Below, in pieces: positions 44,448 to 53,553 of a DNA stretch of 64,000 nt (positions within the stretch are counted from its first letter, which is position 1; each line of letters begins with the position of its first letter). The position numbers and the translations under genes were made by a program. The DNA comes from Gammaproteobacteria bacterium (GTDB taxonomy: Bacteria > Pseudomonadota > Gammaproteobacteria > Burkholderiales > Gallionellaceae): the NCBI GenBank assembly GCA_018813765.1, contig JAHJBC010000006.1:682001-746000 (forward strand). The letters run 5' to 3'. The notes under the pieces are model-generated. The model saw only the letters and a list, made by a program, of their open reading frames with translations. It did no database searches and was not told the DNA's origin.

Positions 44448-47099
44448 ATGAACCCGCACCGCCATGACATCGAACAACTCTATGCGCACCTGCACAGCAG
44501 CGCGCAGGGATTGGCGCAGGCCGAAGCGGCGCAGCGCCTGAAAAGATACGGCGCCAACGAACTCGAAAAAATCTCCGGGCAATCCCTGTCCGGCAAACTG
44601 TTCAGGGAATTCACCCACTTCTTCGCGCTGATCCTGTGGATCGCCGCCGGGCTGGCGTTTTTCGCCGAATACCGCGAGCCGGGGCAGGGCATGGCCGCGC
44701 TGGGTTACGCGGTGCTCGGCGTCATCATCGTCAACGGACTGTTCTCGTTCTGGCAGGAATACCGCGCGGAAAAAGCGCTGGCTGCACTGCGCGAGCTGCT
44801 GCCGCGCCACACCACCGTCATGCGCGACGGCATGGCCGTACAGCTGCCGGTGGCGGAACTGGTGCCGGGCGACGTGGTGCTGCTCAACGCGGGCGACGAC
44901 GTGCCGGCCGACTGCCGCCTCATCGAAGCCTTCGGCGTGCGCGTCAACACTGCCACCCTCACCGGCGAATCGCGTCCCAAATCGCGCGACACGGCAAGCA
45001 CCGGCGAAGAGCAGGTTGCACTGCGCCGCGACGTGCTGCATGCGGGCACCTCGCTCATCTCGGGCGAAGCCAAGGCCATGGTCTACGCCACCGGCATGCA
45101 CACCGAGTTCGGCAACATCGCGCGCCTCACCCAGGTCGCGCGCGAACCGCTGTCGCCGCTGCAGAAAGAGATCGCGCGCCTGTCGCGGCTGGTGGCCCTG
45201 TTCGCCACGCTGCTCGGCGTGCTGTTCTTCTTCATCGGGCAACTGGTCGGCCTGTCGTTCTGGGCCAACCTCGTGTTCGCCATCGGCATCATTGTCGCCA
45301 ACGTGCCCGAAGGTCTGCTGCCTACCGTCACCCTGTCGCTGGCGATGGCCACACAGCGCATGGCGAAGAAGAACGCACTGGTACGCCACCTGCCCGCTGT
45401 GGAGACGCTGGGCGCGGCCACGGTGATCTGCAGCGACAAGACCGGCACGCTGACGCAGAACCGGATGAGCATCAGGCAGGTGTATTTTGCGGGAGCGCTG
45501 TGCGAGCCTGCCGCCCTGGTTGGCGCCGAGCCGTTGTTCGACATCATGCGCCACTGCCACGACCTGCGCCGCGTCGACCACAACGGCAAGGCGGTGTGGC
45601 AGGGCGACCCGATGGAGGTCGCGTTGCTGCAGGGCGCGCCGGACGGTCCGGTGTATCCGCGCGTGGACGAGATACCGTTCGATGCCGAGCGCAGGCGCAT
45701 GTCGGTCGTCTGCGCCACGCCGCAGGGCGACATGCTCTATTGCAAGGGCGCGCCGGAGATGGTGTTGCCGCTGTGCGGCGAGACGCTGGAGCAGGGCAGG
45801 GTCATGCCGCTGGACGAAGCCGGGCGCACGCGCCTGATCGAGATGCAGAACCAGATGGCGGAGCAGGGCTTGCGCGTGATTGCGCTCGCTTACCGCCACA
45901 ATGCAAAACGCGAAGCCGAACTGATCTTCGCCGGACTCATCGGCCTGGTCGATCCGCCGCGCGAGGGCGTCACCAAGGCCGTCGCCACCTGCCACAGCGC
46001 CGGCATCCGCGTGATCATGATCACCGGCGACCATGCGCGCACCGCCAGCGCTCTGGCGCGCGAGATCGGGCTGGCGCAGCAGCCGCTGGCGGTGATCGGA
46101 GATCGCGTGCGGCTGATGACAGATGCCGACCTGCAACTGCTGCTCGATGAACCCGGCCTGATCTTCGCGCGCACCAGCCCCGACCAGAAGATGCGCATCG
46201 TGCAGGCGCTGCAGCGCCGCGGCGAGATCGTTGCGGTGACCGGCGACGGTGTGAACGACGCCCCCGCGCTCAAGTGCGCCGACGTCGGCATCGCCATGGG
46301 CATCAGCGGTACCGACGTCGCCAAGGAGGCCGCCGACATCGTGCTGCTCGACGACCACTTCGCCACCATCGTCGCCGCCATCGAGGAAGGCCGTGCGGTC
46401 TACGACAACGTGCGCAAGTTCCTCACCTACATCCTCACTTCCAACATCCCGGAGATCGTGCCGTATCTTGCCTTCGTGCTGTTCCGCATCCCGCTGCCGC
46501 TGACCATCATCCAGATCCTTGCCGTCGACCTCGGCACCGACATGCTGCCCGCGCTGGCACTGGGCGCCGAGAAGCCCGACCCCGACATCATGCAGCGCCC
46601 GCCGCGACCACGCAGCGAACGCCTGCTCAATGGGGGATTGCTGGTACGCGCGTATCTGTTCCTCGGTCCGCTCGAAGCCATCGCCGGCATGGCCGCATTT
46701 TTCTTCGTGCTACAGGGGGCGGGCTGGCAGTTCGGCACTGTGCTGGCTTTCGACGATCCTCTCTACTTGCAATCCACCACCGCCTGCCTCGCCGCCATCA
46801 TCGCCATGCAAGTGGTCAACGTCTTCCTCTGTCGCCATCCCAGCCTGACCGCATTTAGTCGCAACCATCGCTTCAACAGCATGATCCTGTGGGGCATCGT
46901 GTTCGAGTTGCTGCTGCTGATGTTCATCGTCTATACCCCTTGGGGCAACGCGCTGTTCGGCACCGCGCCGCTCGACAGCGGAGTATGGCTGTTCATCGTC
47001 CCGTTCGGTCTTGGCATGTTGTTGCTGGAAGAGTTGCGCAAGGCAGTGTTGCGAAGAAACGAAAAGCGGATTGCGCCGGAAGGGGCAAAGCCGAGTTGA
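44448..47099 (+). CDS. P-type cation ATPase (P2, Na/K- or Ca-type)
   Basis: An 883-residue ion-pumping ATPase. It has an N-terminal cation-ATPase domain and the actuator TLTGES loop. The phosphorylated Asp is D330 in CSDKTGTLTQNRM, and the hinge is VTGDGVNDAPALK. The helix M4 motif reads NVPEGLLPTVTLSLAMA. The PEGLL form is characteristic of Na/K-type (P2C) and fungal Na-type pumps, whereas SERCA-type pumps have PEGLP, so monovalent-cation transport is favoured but not proved. About eight to ten transmembrane helices are visible. It ends the plus-strand stress block and converges on the hydrogenase operon. Confidence 0.9.
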   Translation: MNPHRHDIEQLYAHLHSSAQGLAQAEAAQRLKRYGANELEKISGQSLSGKLFREFTHFFALILWIAAGLAFFAEYREPGQGMAALGYAVLGVIIVNGLFSFWQEYRAEKALAALRELLPRHTTVMRDGMAVQLPVAELVPGDVVLLNAGDDVPADCRLIEAFGVRVNTATLTGESRPKSRDTASTGEEQVALRRDVLHAGTSLISGEAKAMVYATGMHTEFGNIARLTQVAREPLSPLQKEIARLSRLVALFATLLGVLFFFIGQLVGLSFWANLVFAIGIIVANVPEGLLPTVTLSLAMATQRMAKKNALVRHLPAVETLGAATVICSDKTGTLTQNRMSIRQVYFAGALCEPAALVGAEPLFDIMRHCHDLRRVDHNGKAVWQGDPMEVALLQGAPDGPVYPRVDEIPFDAERRRMSVVCATPQGDMLYCKGAPEMVLPLCGETLEQGRVMPLDEAGRTRLIEMQNQMAEQGLRVIALAYRHNAKREAELIFAGLIGLVDPPREGVTKAVATCHSAGIRVIMITGDHARTASALAREIGLAQQPLAVIGDRVRLMTDADLQLLLDEPGLIFARTSPDQKMRIVQALQRRGEIVAVTGDGVNDAPALKCADVGIAMGISGTDVAKEAADIVLLDDHFATIVAAIEEGRAVYDNVRKFLTYILTSNIPEIVPYLAFVLFRIPLPLTIIQILAVDLGTDMLPALALGAEKPDPDIMQRPPRPRSERLLNGGLLVRAYLFLGPLEAIAGMAAFFFVLQGAGWQFGTVLAFDDPLYLQSTTACLAAIIAMQVVNVFLCRHPSLTAFSRNHRFNSMILWGIVFELLLLMFIVYTPWGNALFGTAPLDSGVWLFIVPFGLGMLLLEELRKAVLRRNEKRIAPEGAKPS

Positions 47100-47121
47100 C
47101 TTGCCACGGGCAGTCAGTGCG

Positions 47122-47147
47122 AAAAAAAACCGACCCTCGGGTCGGTT
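47122..47147 (-). terminator. Rho-independent terminator of the hydrogenase operon
   Basis: The hairpin arms at 47128-47135 and 47140-47147 form an 8-bp stem. Read on the minus strand it is followed by a run of T residues (the A run at 47122-47129 on the plus strand). It lies 22 bases past the hypC stop, so it ends the hyb transcript. Confidence 0.85.
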
Positions 47148-47169
47148 GGCTTCCGGGGGGAAACAACTT

Positions 47170-47403
47170 TTATGCGGGCGCGGCCAGGCCGATCACCTCG
47201 CTGAATATCGATAGCGCCTCAATCGCGGCGTCAGGCTCGACGCGCTCGTAGGCGAAGCCGCCCGCCTGCACCAGCACATAGTCTCCCAGCGCCAGCTTGC
47301 CTTCGATCAGCATCAGGCTGACCTCGCGCCGTTCGCCGAAACACTCGACCGTGGCCATCTCTCCGGCCAGCGCGACTACACGCGAGGGGATCGCCATGCA
47401 CAT
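47170..47403 (-). CDS. hypC: Hydrogenase maturation factor HypC/HybG
   Basis: A 77-residue chaperone that carries the Fe(CN)2CO unit with HypD and delivers it to the hydrogenase large subunit. The essential N-terminal Cys is in MCMAIPSRVV. The segment ALGDYVLVQAGGFAYERV is typical of the family. Being beside hybD, it is probably the dedicated HybG-type paralogue; other hyp genes are not in this window. Confidence 0.93.
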   Translation of the reverse strand: MCMAIPSRVVALAGEMATVECFGERREVSLMLIEGKLALGDYVLVQAGGFAYERVEPDAAIEALSIFSEVIGLAAPA

Positions 47404-47405
47404 GG

Positions 47406-47897
47406 TCAGGCCGCCTGCGGAATTCTGTGTTTCACGACCACGCCCAGTTCGCGCAATTCCGTCGCCACCATTTCCAGCAGCGCGGGCAGGCGCGCTTCCA
47501 CCTGCGGCGTGAGCGCCATGCCGGTCTCCAGCGACACCGGCTCGACGCCGAACACTGTCACGCCGCCCGGCTGCTCGCCGATGAATTCCAGCGTGGCCAG
47601 CACATCCGATAGCCCGATCTGGTGCGGCGACAGTTTGGTCTTGAAGAACACCGGTACCTGTTCGTCCGCCAGCCGGATGATGGTGGCGGGCGGCTTGCCG
47701 GCGCGCACCGCGTCGATGATGACGATGTGGTCGGCGTTGGACAGGTCTTCCAGCATCTCCATGCCGGTAGTGCCGCCGTCGATGATCACGACCTCGGGGG
47801 GGAGGTAGTAGTCCTGTTGCAGCTTCTCGATGGCGCGCACGCCGATGCCTTCATCGGAGAGCAGGATGTTGCCGACGCCTAAAACAACTATACGCAT
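47406..47897 (-). CDS. hybD: Hydrogenase maturation endopeptidase
   Basis: A 163-residue protease that removes the C-terminal peptide of HybC after nickel insertion. Family signatures are VLGVGNILLSDEGIGVRAIE (with the Glu and Asp nickel-sensing residues), DGGTTGMEML and the His in LSPHQIGLSDVL. I chose the ATG at 47897 because GAGG is eight bases upstream; an ATG six bases earlier is too close to it. It lies between hybC and hypC. Confidence 0.93.
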   Translation of the reverse strand: MRIVVLGVGNILLSDEGIGVRAIEKLQQDYYLPPEVVIIDGGTTGMEMLEDLSNADHIVIIDAVRAGKPPATIIRLADEQVPVFFKTKLSPHQIGLSDVLATLEFIGEQPGGVTVFGVEPVSLETGMALTPQVEARLPALLEMVATELRELGVVVKHRIPQAA

Positions 47898-47931
47898 GAA
47901 CATTGCCTCGCTAATTTTGCTACTAATCGTT

Positions 47932-48085
47932 CCCTCCCCCATGCAGGGGGAGGGCTAGGGTGGGGGTAGAAGTATTGTCGTGCCACGACTCTACCCCCAT
48001 CCGTGCGTGTGTTGTTGGCGCTTCAGCGCCGTACAACCACGGCCTACCCCTTGCGGGTGCAACCTTCCCCCTGCAAGGGGGAAGG
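47932..48085. repeat. Paired GC-rich palindromes between hybC and hybD
   Basis: Two hairpins at 47932-47954 (CCCTCCCCCATGCAGGGGGA and onward) and 48061-48085 (CCTTCCCCCTGCAAGGGGGA and onward) flank a second stem region (GGGGGTAGA near 47961 with TCTACCCCC near 47990). This 196-base gap has no gene; the structures may adjust hybD expression relative to the structural genes. Confidence 0.75.
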
Positions 48086-48093
48086 AGTGTTGG

Positions 48094-49797
48094 TTATAGC
48101 ACCTTCACCTGCACCACCGGCTTGCCCTCGGCATCCAGCACATGCACGGCGCAGGCTAGGCAGGGGTCGAAGGAATGCACGGTGCGCAGCACTTCCAGCG
48201 GACGCTCCTCGTCGGCCACCGGCGTGTTCAGCAGCGATGCTTCGTAAGGGCCGGGCACGTCGCCTTCGTTGCGCGGGGCGGCGTTCCAGGTGGTGGGCAC
48301 CACGGCCTGGTAGTTGGTGATCTTGCCGTCGTCGATGACCACCCAGTGCGACAGCACGCCGCGCGGCGCTTCGTGGAAACCGACGCCGCTGACTTCGCCC
48401 TTGGGGAACACCGGCTTGTTGAAGGTATCGGTGTCGCCCTTGCCGATGTTGCTCACCAGCAGGTTCCACTGGTTGGCCAGTTCGTCCACCTGCACCGCGC
48501 AGGACACGGCGCGCGCGGCATGGCGGCCGATGGTGGAGTGCACCGCGGCCAGCGGGATCTTGGTCTTGGCCAGCGAACCGGCGGTATCCAGCACATGGGT
48601 CAGGTACTTCAGCGTGGGCGCGTGGTTCTGCGCCGCCATCGCCAGCACGCGCGACAGCGGGCCGACCTGCGCCGGGTTGCCGTAGAAGGTCGGCGACTTC
48701 ACCCAGGAATATTTGCCGTCGTCCTGGAAGTCGGTGTAGTTCGGCACGGTCTCGCCCTTGTACGGATGCAGTGCGCCCTTGCCGCCCTTGTACCAGGAGT
48801 GCTTCACGCTCTCCTGCACGCCGTCGCGGAAATACTTGTCGTTGAACGAGGTGATCGGCTTGACGCTCGCGAGGTCGCCGCCCTTGACATATCCGCCGGG
48901 CAGGGCGAACTGGGTGCCTTTGGTATCCAGCGGCAGGTCGGGCACGCACAGGTAATCGGTCACGCCCGCGCCGATGGCAGTCCAGTCGGCGTAGAACGCG
49001 CCGATGGCGGCAACATCCACCAGGTACACGTTCTTCACGAAGTCGTTGAGCTTGTCTATCCACTCCTTCACCGCGAGCAGACGCTCGATGGTCAGCACCG
49101 ACTGCGAATCCAGCGCGATCGGGTTGGAGACGCCGCCCACGGCCATGTTCTGGATGTGCGGCGATTTCGAACCGAGCACACTCACGATCTTGGTTGCGTA
49201 ACGCTGTATCTCCAGCGCCTGCAGGTAGTGGGTCGTGGCCAGCAGGTTCACCTCGGGCGGCAGCTTCATCGCCGGGTGGCCCCAGTAGCCGTTGGTGAAG
49301 ATGCCGAGCTGGCCGGTGCCGACGAAGCCGGCGAGGCGTTCTTTCACCTTGGTGAACTCCTGCTTGCTGTTGCCGCTCCAGCTCGACAGTCCGCCGGCGA
49401 GCGAAGCAGTCTTGCCAGGATCGGCCTTCAGCGCGGAAACCACATCCACCCAGTCCAGCGCCGAGAGGTGGTAGAAGTGCACGATATGGTCGTGGATGGC
49501 ATGCGCGGTGATGATGAGGTTGCGGATGTACTGCGCGTTGAGCGGGATCTCCATCTGCAGCGCGTTCTCGACCGCGCGCACCGAGGTGATCGCATGCACC
49601 GTGGTGCACACGCCACAGATGCGCTGGGTGATCGCCCAGGCGTCGCGCGCATCGTGGCCGAGCAGGATCTGCTCCACGCCGCGCCACATCTGGCCGGAGG
49701 CCCAGGCCTTGGAGACCTTGCCGTTGTTCACTTCGCAGTCGATGCGCAGGTGGCCTTCGATGCGGGTGATCGGGTCTATCGTGATTCTCTTGCTCAT
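48094..49797 (-). CDS. hybC: [NiFe] hydrogenase large subunit HybC
   Basis: A 567-residue catalytic subunit that oxidises H2 at a NiFe site. The nickel ligands are in RICGVCTTVHA (L1) and FDPCLACAVH (L2). After the His a 15-residue peptide remains (VLDAEGKPVVQVKVL), the segment cut off by HybD. The start MSKRITIDPITRIEGHLRID is typical. It forms a heterodimer with HybO and is exported with it by the Tat route as a hitchhiker, having no signal peptide of its own. Confidence 0.96.
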   Translation of the reverse strand: MSKRITIDPITRIEGHLRIDCEVNNGKVSKAWASGQMWRGVEQILLGHDARDAWAITQRICGVCTTVHAITSVRAVENALQMEIPLNAQYIRNLIITAHAIHDHIVHFYHLSALDWVDVVSALKADPGKTASLAGGLSSWSGNSKQEFTKVKERLAGFVGTGQLGIFTNGYWGHPAMKLPPEVNLLATTHYLQALEIQRYATKIVSVLGSKSPHIQNMAVGGVSNPIALDSQSVLTIERLLAVKEWIDKLNDFVKNVYLVDVAAIGAFYADWTAIGAGVTDYLCVPDLPLDTKGTQFALPGGYVKGGDLASVKPITSFNDKYFRDGVQESVKHSWYKGGKGALHPYKGETVPNYTDFQDDGKYSWVKSPTFYGNPAQVGPLSRVLAMAAQNHAPTLKYLTHVLDTAGSLAKTKIPLAAVHSTIGRHAARAVSCAVQVDELANQWNLLVSNIGKGDTDTFNKPVFPKGEVSGVGFHEAPRGVLSHWVVIDDGKITNYQAVVPTTWNAAPRNEGDVPGPYEASLLNTPVADEERPLEVLRTVHSFDPCLACAVHVLDAEGKPVVQVKVL

Positions 49798-49820
49798 TTA
49801 TTTTCTCCCGGTGAATCTGT

Positions 49821-50990
49821 TCATTTATTGGCTGCCGCGGCAGCCGTTTCGGAATTGCCCGACAGGATCGGCAGGTAGCGCACCAGCACGATGTAACCCA
49901 GCACCTCCAGCGCGATCATGCCGATGGAGACCATGATCTCGGATACGGAAGGGAAGTAGTGCCAGCCCGCGCCGGTCTCGTAGCCGACCAGGTAGGAATT
50001 GATGCGCAGGATGAAACCAGCCAGCATCAGGCTGCTAGCCGCGACGAACAGCTTTGCGGGCTGCCTGCGCGACTGCTCTTTCCACAGCAGCACCAGCGGG
50101 GCGACAAACAGCGCGTTCTCGATCCAGAACATCAGCGCCTCGATCCCCGGCACGAACATGTCGCCCAGCGCGCCGCGCAGCAGCAGGTCGCCGAAGCGGA
50201 TCACCAGGTAGGCGACCAGCATGCCGACCATCACCTTCGACAGTTTGCCGAGCAGGTGCATCTCCAGCGGACGCTTGAAGCCGGACGACGACAGGCAGGC
50301 CTCGAAGATCACGACGGCGAAGCCGATGGTCAGCGCCGTCATCAGGTACAGCAGCGGCAGCAGCAGGGTCTGCCACAGCGGATGCACCTGGTAGCCGAAC
50401 ACCACCAGCAGCGAACCGAGCGAGGACTGGTGCATGGAAGGCAGCAGCGTGCCGAGCGCGATGACGAGGAACAGCACCTTGCTGAGCTTCTTCTTCACGT
50501 CGTGCTTGCCGAACTTCTCCAGGAAGGCGGGCGAGAACTCGATCCACATCACCAGGATGTAGGCCGAGATGCACAGCGCCACCTCGAACATCACCGAATT
50601 CGGCTGCGCATAGCCGGGCCAGAAGATGTGCCAGAAGTTCCAGTAGCGGCCGAGGTCGAAGATCACGCCGACACCGGCCAGCGTGTAGCCGAACAGACTG
50701 GCCAGCAGCGCCGGCCGCACCATGGGGTGGTATTCGCCCTTGTTGAAGATGTACACCAGCAGTGCGACCGAGTAGCCGCCGCAGGCGAAGGCGGAACCGA
50801 TCACCACGTCGTACACCACCCAGATGCCCCAGGTGTAGCCGTCGTTGATGTTGGTGACCGCGCCGAGGCCGAAGAGGAAACGCACCAGCAGGATGACCCC
50901 GGCGATGGCCACCAGCGCCGCGAGAATCTTGGTGGTGGGCGTCCACAGCGGTCCGCCGAGCGCAGCAGGTTGAGGATGGGATGCAGACAT
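49821..50990 (-). CDS. hybB: Hydrogenase membrane subunit HybB (NrfD family)
   Basis: A 389-residue integral membrane protein with about ten helices that passes electrons from the Fe-S subunits to quinone. Typical segments are DGYTWGIWVVYDVVIGSAFA and GGYSVALLVYIFNKGEYHP. The ATG at 50990 has GGAGACC upstream; the longer open frame overlaps hybA and is less likely. It stands between hybA and hybC as in Escherichia coli hybOABC. Confidence 0.94.
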   Translation of the reverse strand: MSASHPQPAALGGPLWTPTTKILAALVAIAGVILLVRFLFGLGAVTNINDGYTWGIWVVYDVVIGSAFACGGYSVALLVYIFNKGEYHPMVRPALLASLFGYTLAGVGVIFDLGRYWNFWHIFWPGYAQPNSVMFEVALCISAYILVMWIEFSPAFLEKFGKHDVKKKLSKVLFLVIALGTLLPSMHQSSLGSLLVVFGYQVHPLWQTLLLPLLYLMTALTIGFAVVIFEACLSSSGFKRPLEMHLLGKLSKVMVGMLVAYLVIRFGDLLLRGALGDMFVPGIEALMFWIENALFVAPLVLLWKEQSRRQPAKLFVAASSLMLAGFILRINSYLVGYETGAGWHYFPSVSEIMVSIGMIALEVLGYIVLVRYLPILSGNSETAAAAANK

Positions 50991-51000
50991 CGTGGTCTCC

Positions 51001-51981
51001 TTATTCTTTCTTGTCGTCGGCGTCATCGTCATGCTTGACGTTGCGCTTCGCGACATAGCTCAGCACCCCGAGGAAGGCCAGCGGCAGCACCAGCGCGTTG
51101 CCGTAGAGGGTGTGCTGCATGGTTTCGGAGGTGGCTGCGTAGGAACGTTCCGGCAGCGTCGGCATGCCCAGCTTCTCGAACGGCACGGCGGAGAGCTTCA
51201 GCATCTGCGTGCCGCCCAGTTCCTTCTCGCCGTAGATCTGTGGCAGGTAGGCCACCGCTTTCGCGACGTGCGACGACTGGTCGTGGGTGTCGAGGTTGCC
51301 GCGCGGGAACTCGGTCTCCTCGCCCGGCTTGAGCGCGACGCGGCGCTGCGCTTCGGCCTTGAGCGTCTTCACCTTGCCGTACAGCGTGGCGCCGGTGGGG
51401 CACACTTCGGCGCAGGCGGCATACTTGCCCTCGCCGATGCGGTGCTTGCACAACTGGCATTTGCTGATCTGCGGCACCGGCGTGTCGTACTGGAAGCGCG
51501 GTACGCCGAAGGGGCAGGCCGCCACGCAGTAACGGCAGCCGATGCAGGCGTCCTTGTCGTAGCTCACGATGCCGGTGATAGGGTCCTTGGTCATCGCGGA
51601 GACGGGGCAGGCCGACACGCAGGAAGGATCGACGCAGTGCAGGCACGACACCTTCATGAAGGCATGGCCGTCCTTCTCGCTGTCCTTCGTTTCGCTCGTT
51701 CCATCCTTGTATACCTTGATGACGTTGAGCGTCTTGCCCGAGATGTCGAGCGGGGTGTCCCACAGTTGTTCTTCGGTGGAGAACTCCGGAGGCATGTTGT
51801 TGACCTCTTTGCAGGCGGAGACGCAGGCCTTGCAGCCGATGCACAGGGTGCTGTCGTACAGCAGGCCCAGCGCCTCTGGTGGCATGGTCAGGTTCTCGCG
51901 CGCGGCGACGGGTGTCGCCGTTGCAAGCAGGGTGCCTCCGGCCAGCGCTCCTTTGAGGAAATCGCGCCGGTTGATGCTCAT
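51001..51981 (-). CDS. hybA: Hydrogenase Fe-S subunit HybA
   Basis: A 326-residue ferredoxin-like electron-transfer protein with a Tat signal (NRRDFLKGALAGG). Four cluster-binding Cys groups are visible: CIGCKACVSACK, CLHCVDPSCVSACP, CIGCRYCVAACP and CQLCKHRIGEGKYAACAEVC. A C-terminal hydrophobic stretch (ALVLPLAFLGVLSYVA) anchors it. The start overlaps hybO by 4 bases. Confidence 0.95.
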   Translation of the reverse strand: MSINRRDFLKGALAGGTLLATATPVAARENLTMPPEALGLLYDSTLCIGCKACVSACKEVNNMPPEFSTEEQLWDTPLDISGKTLNVIKVYKDGTSETKDSEKDGHAFMKVSCLHCVDPSCVSACPVSAMTKDPITGIVSYDKDACIGCRYCVAACPFGVPRFQYDTPVPQISKCQLCKHRIGEGKYAACAEVCPTGATLYGKVKTLKAEAQRRVALKPGEETEFPRGNLDTHDQSSHVAKAVAYLPQIYGEKELGGTQMLKLSAVPFEKLGMPTLPERSYAATSETMQHTLYGNALVLPLAFLGVLSYVAKRNVKHDDDADDKKE

Positions 51982-53141
51982 GATGGGTTCCTTTCCTCAA
52001 GCTTCTTGGCGGGCTCGCTCTCGTCGAGTTTCACGCCCTTGCCGAGGTTCTTCGCCAGTTGCGCGCCCGCGCCGAACGCGGCACCGGCCACGGCGGCGGT
52101 CAGCACCGCCGCACCCAGCGTCGCGCCCACGCCCTGTTCCTCGACGATGCGCGGGAAGCCGACCGGCGGACGCATGGTCTTCACATCGGCCAGCGCGTGG
52201 ATGGGTTTGGTGAAGGCGATGCCCTTCTCGGTGCAACCGATGCAGGGGTGACCGGTGCCCACCGGCCAGCTCGCGTTGCCCACGTCGCCGAACAATATCG
52301 CCGGGCAGTTGGCATAGGTCTCCGGCCCTTTGCAGCCCAGCTTGTACAGGCAGTAGCCTTGCTTGTGGCCCGCGTCGCCAAACTCCATGGCGAAGCGGCC
52401 TGCATCGAAGTGCGGACGGCGCTCGCAGTTCTCGTGGATGAGGCGCGAGTAGGCGAACTTGGGTCGGCCGATGCTATCCACATCCGGCAGCTTGCCGAAG
52501 GTGAGGAAGTGCACGACGGTGGAGAGAAAGTTGTACGGATTGGGAGGACAGCCGGGGATGTTGGGGATGACCCTGCCCAGCACTTCGCCCGCGCTCTTCG
52601 CCCCGGTGGGGTTGGGCGGCGTGGAGGGCATGCCGCCCCATGAGGCGCAACTGCCGATGGCGACCACGGCGGCGGCATCGGCCGCGCATTCCTTCAGCAT
52701 CTCGATCGCGGTCTGGCCGCCGATCTTGCAGTAGATGCCGTTGTCCTTGGTCGGGATCGCGCCTTCCACCACCAGGATGTACTTGCCCTTGTGCGCCTTC
52801 ATCGCCGCGCGGCGTGCAGCTTCGGCCTGATGACCGGCAGCGGCGAACAGCGTCTCGTGGTAATCGAGCGAGATCACGTCGAGGATGAGTTTTTCCAGCG
52901 TGGGGTGCTCGGCGCGTAGCAGCGATTCGGTGCAGCCCGTGCATTCCTGGAAGTGCAACCAGATCACCGATGGTCGTTGCTTGGTGGCCACGGCCTTGAC
53001 CATCGCTGCGGCTGCATCGTCCGGCAAGCCCATCGTCGCCGCCATCGCGGCACACAATTGCAAGAAACTGCGGCGGGAGATGCCCAGCCGTTTTTCCAAC
53101 GCAACCATCGTTGCGTCGTTCTCAAAATTCTCTTCGTTCAT
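51978..53141 (-). CDS. hybO: [NiFe] hydrogenase small subunit HybO
   Basis: A 387-residue Fe-S subunit with a Tat signal (ISRRSFLQLCAAMAATMG). The proximal cluster motif is FQECTGCTESLLR, with the ordinary Cys-Thr-Gly-Cys pattern and not the extra Cys residues of oxygen-tolerant enzymes, so the enzyme is probably oxygen-sensitive, like hydrogenase-2. The medial and distal clusters lie at HENCERRPHFDAG and NCPAILFGDVG to CIGCTEKG. A C-terminal transmembrane helix is present (GAAVLTAAVAGAAFGAG). It is the first gene of the operon. Confidence 0.96.
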   Translation of the reverse strand: MNEENFENDATMVALEKRLGISRRSFLQLCAAMAATMGLPDDAAAAMVKAVATKQRPSVIWLHFQECTGCTESLLRAEHPTLEKLILDVISLDYHETLFAAAGHQAEAARRAAMKAHKGKYILVVEGAIPTKDNGIYCKIGGQTAIEMLKECAADAAAVVAIGSCASWGGMPSTPPNPTGAKSAGEVLGRVIPNIPGCPPNPYNFLSTVVHFLTFGKLPDVDSIGRPKFAYSRLIHENCERRPHFDAGRFAMEFGDAGHKQGYCLYKLGCKGPETYANCPAILFGDVGNASWPVGTGHPCIGCTEKGIAFTKPIHALADVKTMRPPVGFPRIVEEQGVGATLGAAVLTAAVAGAAFGAGAQLAKNLGKGVKLDESEPAKKLEERNPS

Positions 53142-53183
53142 GGCAGAAGCCCCTCGTTATTGTTTATACCGCGCGATGTAATT

Positions 53184-53199
53184 AACAAGATGCATGCCA
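53184..53199 (-). promoter_or_regulatory. Candidate sigma-54 promoter of the hyb operon
   Basis: Read on the minus strand the site is TGGCATGCATCTTGTT, matching the TGGCAYRNNNNTTGCW consensus except that the C of the -12 TTGC is T. It lies about 43 bases before the hybO start codon. Uptake-hydrogenase operons in several proteobacteria use sigma-54 with an NtrC-type activator; none is in this window. Confidence 0.45.
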
Positions 53200-53553
53200 C
53201 TCGCGCATTTGTGATTTGAAACAAGGAGGCGAGGGTTAACCGGCTCTTGCAATACATCCTGTTTCAGCAATAGGTGTTTCCACGTATCACATGCAAGCGG
53301 TAAGCAAGTTATCAGTCATTTTGCTTGAGCAACTTACTAGGCTTTTGTTTTACTTGATTAATTTGCTGCGACAATATATTTGCTGCAAGAGCTGGTAAGT
53401 TGTATACCAGTAAAGTACGAATTAAATACTTGTCAGTATCACAAGCAGGGTGGAGGCAAAAAAAATGCAGTGCTAGCATGCATGCAACGGGTACAACAAC
53501 AGAACCAGTCTGGTCGCTCGGATGGAGTTCTCAATCAAGCAAAGGAGCAAGCC
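53200..53553. other. Intergenic region between hybO and a membrane protein gene
   Basis: This AT-richer region separates divergent genes. I see no gene or structured RNA here. It must contain a promoter for the plus-strand gene at 53554; a TTGCT-rich segment near 53340-53390 is not convincing. Confidence 0.4.
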
